Below, piece after piece: positions 1 through 6,034 of a stretch of 19,269 nt of DNA. Below the pieces are notes generated by a model, which searched no databases, had not been told where the DNA came from, and saw only the letters and a program-made list of their open reading frames with translations. Positions within the stretch are counted from its first letter, which is position 1. The number at the start of each line of letters is the position of its first letter. Origin of the DNA: an uncultured Sediminibacterium sp. (GTDB lineage Bacteria; Bacteroidota; Bacteroidia; Chitinophagales; Chitinophagaceae); the NCBI GenBank assembly GCA_937907555.1, contig CALEST010000364.1, positions 1-19,269 of the forward strand, written 5' to 3'. Made by a program: the position numbers and the translations under genes.

Positions 1-776
1 AAGCCAATAGCACTTCGAGGTCTGGAACTTGTGTTGTTAATACTGATCAATTCTGCCGCATCAGAAATCAGCACATTGCTGTTTCTCACCAACATTGGCG
101 AACCTCCTATGGCAGCAGTTGCCGTCCATCTTGTAGCACCTACTGGAAAATTCTCAGTTGGCACAGGCTGTGGCGCACTACCCTCCACATTAGGTGATGG
201 AGATGGATAAGCATACACATCATTATTACCAGCACCTACATGATAAATCCACGCAGTAGCAGGACTACCGGTTGAGGTGATACCAAACGCAGCCCTTGTT
301 GGGTAATATGCAGTACTAACGTTATTGAAGTTTCTGCTGACGGATTTAATATTGGCAGCTTGTATCGTTCCATTGTACTGTACCAAACTATACGATTGAT
401 TACCTCCAAAGTACCCTCCATTCAAACAAGCATATACGACACCTGCTTCTTCTTTATAAAAATCGCTTGGCTTTTTAACCGTAGCTGATAATACAGGTTT
501 AAACTCAATATTGCTTCGTTTACTGTCATAAGCTAAGCAGAATGCTTTGGTTTTTCTACCCTGAAAAAGTGTATCAAAGAAGTACAACACCACACCTGCA
601 GGAAAAGCTGCTGATAAAAGACTGGCATACTTCCAACCTGCAGGCAGGTTAATCAAACGCGTTGCAGCGGGGGTAGGGGTTGGATTGGTTGGCGCAGGTG
701 TTGAGGTCGCTTCTTTTTTACTGCAAGCAATAGAAACCGTTAAACAAACTGCGATGGCAAGATTTCTCAATAACAT
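1..776 (-). CDS. Phosphodiester glycosidase (NAGPA-like) lipoprotein, 3'-truncated by window edge
   Basis: The reverse strand reads open from an ATG at 776 to the left edge: 258 residues, C-terminus missing. Residues 1-18 form a lipoprotein signal with lipobox S-I-A-C (Cys18), followed by S-K-K and a Pro/Thr-rich linker (about 24-38). The remainder shows the marks of the phosphodiester glycosidase family (PF09992, related to the mammalian mannose-6-phosphate uncovering enzyme): NGGYF at 119-123, GGSPMLVRN at 224-232 and RPRSAIG at 252-258. Such enzymes cleave sugar-1-phosphodiester bonds, typically GlcNAc-1-P-6-sugar. It starts 4 nt after the stop of the GHL10 gene and is the last visible gene of the five-gene leftward operon, so it is probably co-expressed and translationally coupled. 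Location is inferred as outer-membrane or surface-exposed lipoprotein. The family call is fairly secure; the substrate is unknown. Confidence 0.82.
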   Translation of the reverse strand, partial: MLLRNLAIAVCLTVSIACSKKEATSTPAPTNPTPTPAATRLINLPAGWKYASLLSAAFPAGVVLYFFDTLFQGRKTKAFCLAYDSKRSNIEFKPVLSATVKKPSDFYKEEAGVVYACLNGGYFGGNQSYSLVQYNGTIQAANIKSVSRNFNNVSTAYYPTRAAFGITSTGSPATAWIYHVGAGNNDVYAYPSPSPNVEGSAPQPVPTENFPVGATRWTATAAIGGSPMLVRNSNVLISDAAELISINNTSSRPRSAIG

Positions 777-780
777 ATCT

Positions 781-1863
781 TTACTTATATAATGGTGATG
801 TAGTCTCTTTAATGCTTTCATAATAGAACAGCACTTCTCCCTGATAACCGTATTGTCTGTTAATGCGGAACATACCATTCAACATAGTAGTATCCACACG
901 ATAGCCATCACCAAGAGAGGTAAGAATACCCGGAAAGAGTCGACGCTTTTCTTCTTTGCTAACCTGACCATCAATTGCTTTCAGTGTCTGTTCATACGCA
1001 TCGAGTTTGTAACGATATACTTGCGGAATGATCCAATCAGCATACCCTTCACGCATCCACTTAGGCCAGTCTTGCAGATACTGCTCTTTGCTCCAAGGAT
1101 AGATACTAGGTGCCCAAGTAACCAGACAATCTTTTCTGGCCTTTTTCACAGCTTGATACAACGATTTACCAAATGCACTCAACTGATCAGCTTTCCACTG
1201 CAACCACTTGGGCTCACGCGGATTACTAGGTGGTGCTTGACCATTGTTTGCTTTTGCGTACAGTGATTTTGTATATGCATCATACCCACCTTCAGCAGGC
1301 ATAGCTGGCAAACGATCATCACCTTGAATACCATCTATTGCATAGTTTTTAACTACTTCCGTTACGAGTAATCGCATGAATTTTTGCACGTCAGGATGCA
1401 TGGCGTTCCACCAATAAAATCCATTCTTTTTTAAGAGCTTGCCTTGCACATCTCTTCCCACCCAATGCGGATAGCGTTTCAACCAATTTCGATCGCTGCT
1501 ATCCTGATAGGCATAAGAAAACCCAAATTCAAACCAAGCATGCACACGCAAACCAGCTGCATGACCTTCGAGTACAAATGCTTTTAACGGATCGAATCCA
1601 TTATATACTGGATCCTGTGCAACACCGATATATTGCTTCACCACTTTACTAGGATACATTGTGAAGCCTCTATTCCATACCACCACAAATATGTCGGTTA
1701 GTCCATTACGCTTACAATGCGCAACTGTTTCACGTACTTTTTCAGAAGAAAGCATCGCATCACTGGCCACATTGGTGATCCAAGTACCCCTAACTACTGT
1801 TTGTTGTGCTTGTGCAAACAAAAAGCATATTATACTCAAGAAGAGCAAACTTATCTTCTTCAT
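781..1863 (-). CDS. Secreted GHL10 (DUF187/DigH-like) family 10-type glycosyl hydrolase
   Basis: A 360-residue protein if started at ATG 1863; an in-frame ATG at 1872 would add M-E-I. I prefer 1863 because it gives a classic signal peptide (M-K-K-I…, cleavage after A-Q-A at about 19) and because its A overlaps the TAA stop of the upstream gene (TAATG), a coupled restart. The mature part is a TIM-barrel GHL10 domain (PF02638) from about residue 24: VRGTWIT, HAWFE (108-112), QGDDRLPAMP (180-189), YLQDWP (262-267) and IIPQVYRY (278-285). Acidic residues E112, D182 and D183 are candidate catalytic groups. GHL10 is not a GH10 xylanase; the characterised relative DigH (YddW) of E. coli hydrolyses denuded peptidoglycan glycan strands. 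It is a close paralogue of the lipoprotein at 4851-6032 but has a cleavable signal, so it is probably periplasmic. Substrate unknown. Confidence 0.85.
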   Translation of the reverse strand: MKKISLLFLSIICFLFAQAQQTVVRGTWITNVASDAMLSSEKVRETVAHCKRNGLTDIFVVVWNRGFTMYPSKVVKQYIGVAQDPVYNGFDPLKAFVLEGHAAGLRVHAWFEFGFSYAYQDSSDRNWLKRYPHWVGRDVQGKLLKKNGFYWWNAMHPDVQKFMRLLVTEVVKNYAIDGIQGDDRLPAMPAEGGYDAYTKSLYAKANNGQAPPSNPREPKWLQWKADQLSAFGKSLYQAVKKARKDCLVTWAPSIYPWSKEQYLQDWPKWMREGYADWIIPQVYRYKLDAYEQTLKAIDGQVSKEEKRRLFPGILTSLGDGYRVDTTMLNGMFRINRQYGYQGEVLFYYESIKETTSPLYK

Positions 1864-2798
1864 TATTTCCATGATTGCTTGTATTCGTTGTATCGATTAT
1901 ACAAATGATGCGCTTGCACATACGCAGATTGCGGACTCATAAAATGTGAGAACTCAAATGTGATGGCTTTATCATAACCAGCTCGTCCCGCAGCTTCCAG
2001 CTTCAGTTTTAACTTTTCAAATTTTATAGGCAGGAATTTAATGGGCATGTCCCTATCAAAGCTTTCAGCATTTGTCCAGCATTGCAGTTGATACTTGTCT
2101 GCAAGTTGTTTGTTGACACGGAAGAAATCTTCCAATTCATAAAAATCGATATGACCATCTTGAAAGGCAACAGCATCTATCGACTGATGAATACCTGCAA
2201 AAATTTCATTCCACTCTTGCTCATGCTCTCGCAAAGACACCGCATCGGCTTTGGTTAAAGTACCGGATGCCGCCATCACAGCTTTCTTACCATCAATCCA
2301 TGGAGAGATTAAAACAGGCAACTGGTTACTAATTTGTTTACACATTGTACCCATATTGCTAAAAGTCTCTATCGCTCCTTTGGTTTTTCTGCTAATCTCT
2401 GTGCTCAGATACCAACCCTGAAATGCTTTTCGATGCCCATAACGCTGCCATAATTCTTCAATTACAAACTTGTTCAATGCCCATTCATGCAGCATATTAC
2501 CTGTATCCCAATACACCCCACTATCATACAAGCCCACATAGAGTTTCATCTCATTTTCTTCTGCTAAGCGCAAAAACAAATCAACTAAATCAACCGGCGG
2601 ACGATAACAGCCATGTTGCTGCATGAGGTAATCTGAGGGATATGTGATGAATCGTCGATAGCCACAGCGAATGATAATCACTGTATCAATACCCATAGCT
2701 CTCATGTGCTGAAAGTCTTTCGCCCATTCTGTTTCACCCCAGTTCTGGTGTGGAATATCATGACTAATCTCGTCAATAAAAGTGCCTGTAATTAGCAT
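1863..2798 (-). CDS. DUF4434 domain protein, putative cytoplasmic TIM-barrel glycosidase
   Basis: A 311-residue protein that is DUF4434 (PF14488) almost end to end. The opening ITGTFIDEISHDIPHQNWG (3-21), then EWAKDF and IDTVIIIRCGYRR, are the family's usual N-terminal blocks. The family has a predicted (beta/alpha)8 fold related to glycosidases, with no assured activity that I know of. No signal peptide or membrane segment is visible, which sets it apart from the neighbouring hydrolases and suggests a cytoplasmic role on a product imported by the co-transcribed MFS transporter. The ATG at 2798 lies 1 nt after the SGNH gene's TAG, and the TAA overlaps the next ATG. An upstream extension is unlikely because it would run back into the SGNH gene. 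The family assignment is good; function is inferred only from context. Confidence 0.78.
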   Translation of the reverse strand: MLITGTFIDEISHDIPHQNWGETEWAKDFQHMRAMGIDTVIIIRCGYRRFITYPSDYLMQQHGCYRPPVDLVDLFLRLAEENEMKLYVGLYDSGVYWDTGNMLHEWALNKFVIEELWQRYGHRKAFQGWYLSTEISRKTKGAIETFSNMGTMCKQISNQLPVLISPWIDGKKAVMAASGTLTKADAVSLREHEQEWNEIFAGIHQSIDAVAFQDGHIDFYELEDFFRVNKQLADKYQLQCWTNAESFDRDMPIKFLPIKFEKLKLKLEAAGRAGYDKAITFEFSHFMSPQSAYVQAHHLYNRYNEYKQSWK

Positions 2799-2799
2799 A

Positions 2800-3471
2800 C
2801 TACAATAGTTTCAGTTTGCGCAGGGCATCGCGCCAAAGCATATAGCCCGCACCATTAATATGTAACCCATCGTTGGTATAACGCTCATCCAACTTGCCAG
2901 AGCCATTCAAGAACAGCGGATATAAATCTACAAAGACCAATTGGCGTTGCTGACAATAGTCACGCAAGGCTGAATTGACTGTTCGGATATGCCCATCCTT
3001 ATTTTGATGTCTTTTAAATTCTGTAAACGCATCATTAGTTGGTAAGATACTTTGCATTATCAGCTTTGTCTTAGGCGATGCAGCTTTAATCGTTTCAACT
3101 ATCTTAATGATATTTCCAACAATGAGGCTATCAGGCGTACTCCTAGCGATATCGTTAATACCAATCATGAGGAATACTTTTTCAGGCTTAGACGAAACCA
3201 CTTCATCCAATCGCGCTAGTACACCAAAAGTATTGTCGCCACTAATGCCTCTGTTCTTCACTTTTGGATTCTGCCATATCTCTGCCCACTCACCAATATC
3301 TGTTATGCTATTTCCTAAAAAAATTATCTCTCCTTTGGTATCAGGTAATAACCTGAACAAAGAAACTTTTTGTCCATAGTAAGTAGACCGATAACTAGTA
3401 TCTATTTGTTGTGCATGCATGGAAGCATTTGCTAATAATAAAACGATGACTATCCCAAATAACTTTCTCAT
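2800..3471 (-). CDS. Secreted SGNH/GDSL hydrolase (putative carbohydrate O-acyl esterase)
   Basis: A 223-residue protein with a signal peptide (cleavage near H-A|Q at 19-20) and all four SGNH blocks: GNSIT at 53-57 (Ser55 nucleophile), RGISGDNT at 74-81 (oxyanion Gly78), GIND at 104-107 (Asn106), and NDGLHIN at 200-206 (Asp201 and His204 of the triad). Length and order fit the GDSL-like lipase/acylhydrolase family (PF13472). In glycan loci these enzymes commonly remove acetyl or other acyl groups from sugars in the periplasm, which is the likely job here. The ATG overlaps the MFS gene's TGA (ATGA, 4 nt), and the DUF4434 gene starts 1 nt after its stop, so it is an internal operon gene. Fold and catalytic residues are sure; the ester substrate is inferred. 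Confidence 0.88.
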   Translation of the reverse strand: MRKLFGIVIVLLLANASMHAQQIDTSYRSTYYGQKVSLFRLLPDTKGEIIFLGNSITDIGEWAEIWQNPKVKNRGISGDNTFGVLARLDEVVSSKPEKVFLMIGINDIARSTPDSLIVGNIIKIVETIKAASPKTKLIMQSILPTNDAFTEFKRHQNKDGHIRTVNSALRDYCQQRQLVFVDLYPLFLNGSGKLDERYTNDGLHINGAGYMLWRDALRKLKLL

Positions 3472-4751
3472 GCTTCAGCAGTATTGTCAACTGGCTTCAA
3501 AGGAACCAGCCATGTAATCAAAAATGCGGGGATGGTTGACACCAGCACCCAAATGAAAAACTCCTTATACCCCAGATAATCGCTCACATAACCACTTACC
3601 ATAGACGGCAGCATAAAACCCAGATTCATTAAGCCACTACCAAAAGCGTAGTGCGCCATTTTGTATTTGCCCGGAGCAATTTGCTGCATAATGAATAAGA
3701 TGAGTCCAACAAAACCAAAACCATAACCAAAATATTCTATTGCAACTGCAGCGGCAATAATGTTAAGGTTTTCTGGAACAGTAATCGCGAGATAAGCATA
3801 AGCTGCAAAAGGCACATTAAAGATGGTACAAAGCATGAGCAAGGTTCTTCGCGTAAGCCCCTTATTGGACACAAAATAACCAGCAGCAATGGAGCCTAAC
3901 ACAAAAGCAATAGCACCAAACACACCATAGAGCAGACCTATTTCTGAAGTGCTTAACCCCAATCCACCATCTTCTCTCGCAGCTTTAAAAAACAATGGCG
4001 TAATCTTAATGGCTTGTCCTTCTGCAAAACGATAAAACACAATGAAAGTCAAGCCAGCCCAGATATATTTTTTTTGAAAGAACGTAATGATCACATCTTT
4101 TAAAGTTGCCACGCCTTCTGCAAAACCATGCACTTCACTACGCTGTGCCGATTGAGGAAGCATACGCATATTGTATACGCCTAACACCAACATGATTCCA
4201 CCATAACACATCATTACAATCAACCATGCTGATGCAATACCCATTTGCTTTTCCAGCTCACCGGCAAAATACACTAGGACACCTCCACTCATCACTTTCG
4301 CGATATTATAAAATGCACCCTGCCAGCCTACATATCGGGCTTGTTGCTTGGCTGTAAGTTCATTCAAGTAAACACCATCTGCAGCTGTATCGTGCGTAGC
4401 ACCGCTAAAAGCAATCAAAGCCAGTATAGCAATGGATGCTGAGAAAAAATGATCCAACTGGAGTGATAGTCCTACCAGAAAAAACAAAATACCGGTAAGC
4501 ATTTGCGTGATATAGACAAAGAACTTTCTAGTCTTGAACATTTCTAAGAAAGGTCCCCATAAGGGTTTAATGGTCCAAGGCATCATGATCAGGGATGTCC
4601 AAAACGCTATTTGCCCATCGGAGACACCCAGATTCTTGTACATGATGGAACTTGCAGCGGATAAGGCTACAAATGGAAGGCCCATGGCAAACCAAGTTGT
4701 TGGGATCCAATAAAATGGATTTCTGGCAGTAGTTGGCTTATCTATTGGCAT
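3468..4751 (-). CDS. Major facilitator superfamily sugar transporter, AmpG-like
   Basis: A 427-residue, highly hydrophobic inner-membrane protein with about 12 predicted helices and no signal peptide. Features recalling the AmpG (muropeptide permease) branch of the MFS are MGLPF (23-27), MPWTIKPLWGP at the end of helix 2 (57-67), GATHDTAADG at 117-126 (compare ASQDIVFDA in AmpG), and a Ser-Gly-Gly in helix 5. It is the first gene of the leftward operon, starting at the edge of the 99-nt divergent spacer, and overlaps the SGNH gene by 4 nt. It probably carries a mono- or small oligosaccharide released in the periplasm into the cytoplasm by proton symport. MFS membership is sure, the AmpG resemblance is by eye, and the substrate is inferred from the enzymes around it. 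Confidence 0.85.
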   Translation of the reverse strand: MPIDKPTTARNPFYWIPTTWFAMGLPFVALSAASSIMYKNLGVSDGQIAFWTSLIMMPWTIKPLWGPFLEMFKTRKFFVYITQMLTGILFFLVGLSLQLDHFFSASIAILALIAFSGATHDTAADGVYLNELTAKQQARYVGWQGAFYNIAKVMSGGVLVYFAGELEKQMGIASAWLIVMMCYGGIMLVLGVYNMRMLPQSAQRSEVHGFAEGVATLKDVIITFFQKKYIWAGLTFIVFYRFAEGQAIKITPLFFKAAREDGGLGLSTSEIGLLYGVFGAIAFVLGSIAAGYFVSNKGLTRRTLLMLCTIFNVPFAAYAYLAITVPENLNIIAAAVAIEYFGYGFGFVGLILFIMQQIAPGKYKMAHYAFGSGLMNLGFMLPSMVSGYVSDYLGYKEFFIWVLVSTIPAFLITWLVPLKPVDNTAEA

Positions 4752-4850
4752 CGTTAGAATTAGATGATGAAGGTATTTAATTAATTTTTTTAATAACTAA
4801 TCTCTAATTTATAATTTTTTTAATTAAGTTGCCTTAGTAAATATTTACCG
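4752..4850. promoter_or_regulatory. Divergent promoter region with two T7-core AT-rich boxes (candidate ROK operators)
   Basis: This 99-nt spacer separates the leftward MFS operon from the rightward GHL10-GH92 pair, so it must hold promoters for both. The 13-mer TAATTTTTTTAAT occurs twice, at 4782-4794 and 4812-4824, exactly 30 bp (about three helix turns) apart. Each is an imperfect palindrome: TTAATT-T5-AATAAC (4781-4797) and ATAATT-T5-AATTAA (4811-4827). A close relative lies upstream of the ROK gene at 17747-17765. CCTTAGTAA (4832-4840), just before the rightward start, also recurs there. I see no convincing Bacteroidota -7/-33 pair. The operator role is inferred; the repeats are directly visible, but in an AT-rich spacer some similarity is expected by chance. 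Confidence 0.5.
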
Positions 4851-6032
4851 ATGCCTGCCTCAATCGCTTTACGCCATTCACTGGCCAAACTGCTGTTGTT
4901 TATTCTAATTACCACTCCGGCACTATTTGCCTGCTCAAAGAAACCCGATGGGAGCGGTTCAACGCCCACACCTTCGCCTACCCCAACACCAGTTTGGGAC
5001 CCAAATGCCATGCGTGGGGTTTGGGTAACCACAACAGCTAGTACGGCTCTAGATAGCAAAGAGAACATTAAGACGATGGTAACCAACTGTAAAGCTGCGG
5101 GTATTAACCATCTCTTTATAGTTGTCTATAACAATGCACGTACCATATACCCAAGTACAGTAATGCAAAACCTGATTGGAAGGGGACAACTCGAAAGATA
5201 TGTTGGCAGAGATCCTTTGAAAGAATGTGTAGATGAGGCCAAGGCGCAAGGACTAAAAGTGCATGCGTGGTTTGAATATGGATTCTCTTCCTCTTATTCT
5301 GCTAATGGAGGGGCAATTGTTGCCGCTAAACCAACTTGGGCTGGCAGAGATCAAGGCGGTAATCTTTTAGTGAAGAATGGATTTGATTGGTTGAACGGAT
5401 TGCATCCTGAAGTACAGCAATTCATGATTGACCTATTTAAGGAAGTTATCACTAATTACGGCGTAGATGGCGTTCAAGGCGATGATCGACTTCCCGCGAT
5501 GCCTAGCACAGGCGGGTATGATGCCTATACAGTTAGCCTTTATCAAAGCGAAAATGCAGGTGCATCTCCACCACCTAATCCTGCAGAAAGCAATTGGATC
5601 AACTGGCGGGTACGTAAGTTGAATCAATTTATGAAACGTTTACGCAATGAAGTAAAAGCATTGAAGCCGTCAATTATGCTAACGATGTCACCAAGTCCAT
5701 TCCCTTGGGGCCGTGATGAGTATTTACAAGATTGGCCAACATGGGTAGATAGTGGCTGGGTGGATGCTGTTATTCCACAGTGTTATCGCTATGATATTGC
5801 CGCTTACAATGCTTCGCTATTGCAACAAAAGTCTTATCATAGAAGTACGACTATTCCACTTTATCCCGGAGTATTATTACGCTCAGGCACTTACACCGCA
5901 ACAGATGGATTTCTTTCTCAGATGGTTCAGAGTAATCGCAACAATGGTTTCAAAGGAGAAGTGTATTTCTTCTATGAAGGTGTTAAAGACCGAGCTAGTT
6001 GGTTTCAAGGGCAGTACCCATTCATACGCTAA
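4851..6032 (+). CDS. GHL10 (DUF187/DigH-like) glycosyl hydrolase lipoprotein
   Basis: A 393-residue protein with a lipoprotein signal (lipobox L-F-A-C, Cys28), then S-K-K and a Pro/Thr/Ser linker (about 37-48) that would hold the enzyme off the membrane. The GHL10 domain (PF02638) runs from about residue 54: MRGVWVT, VHAWFEYGFS (137-146), QGDDRLPAMP (209-218), YLQDWP and a VIPQCYRY block. These blocks match the secreted paralogue at 781-1863 closely, so the pair reflects a duplication with a change of targeting. The ATG at 4851 is the only start giving a full signal sequence; no Shine-Dalgarno is visible, as is common in this phylum. It leads the rightward operon, with GH92 following after 2 nt. 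It probably acts early on surface-bound glycan. Not a GH10 xylanase; substrate unknown. Confidence 0.85.
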   Translation: MPASIALRHSLAKLLLFILITTPALFACSKKPDGSGSTPTPSPTPTPVWDPNAMRGVWVTTTASTALDSKENIKTMVTNCKAAGINHLFIVVYNNARTIYPSTVMQNLIGRGQLERYVGRDPLKECVDEAKAQGLKVHAWFEYGFSSSYSANGGAIVAAKPTWAGRDQGGNLLVKNGFDWLNGLHPEVQQFMIDLFKEVITNYGVDGVQGDDRLPAMPSTGGYDAYTVSLYQSENAGASPPPNPAESNWINWRVRKLNQFMKRLRNEVKALKPSIMLTMSPSPFPWGRDEYLQDWPTWVDSGWVDAVIPQCYRYDIAAYNASLLQQKSYHRSTTIPLYPGVLLRSGTYTATDGFLSQMVQSNRNNGFKGEVYFFYEGVKDRASWFQGQYPFIR

Positions 6033-6034
6033 GC

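Noticed and set aside
236..421. Short reverse-strand open frame with an ATG
   Set aside because: It is in another frame of the truncated phosphodiester glycosidase gene, which explains this stretch much better.
853..1266. Forward-strand 137-codon open frame
   Set aside because: Lies wholly antisense to the GHL10 gene, low-complexity composition with no domain; a shadow of the real gene. The same applies to 1661-1942 +, 3107-3379 +, 14934-15179 +, 16069-16509 + and 16993-17271 +.
781..6032. GH10 endoxylanase identity for the two family-10-type hydrolases
   Set aside because: The sequence blocks (VRGTWIT, HAWFE, QGDD) are those of GHL10/DUF187, not the GH10 catalytic motifs.
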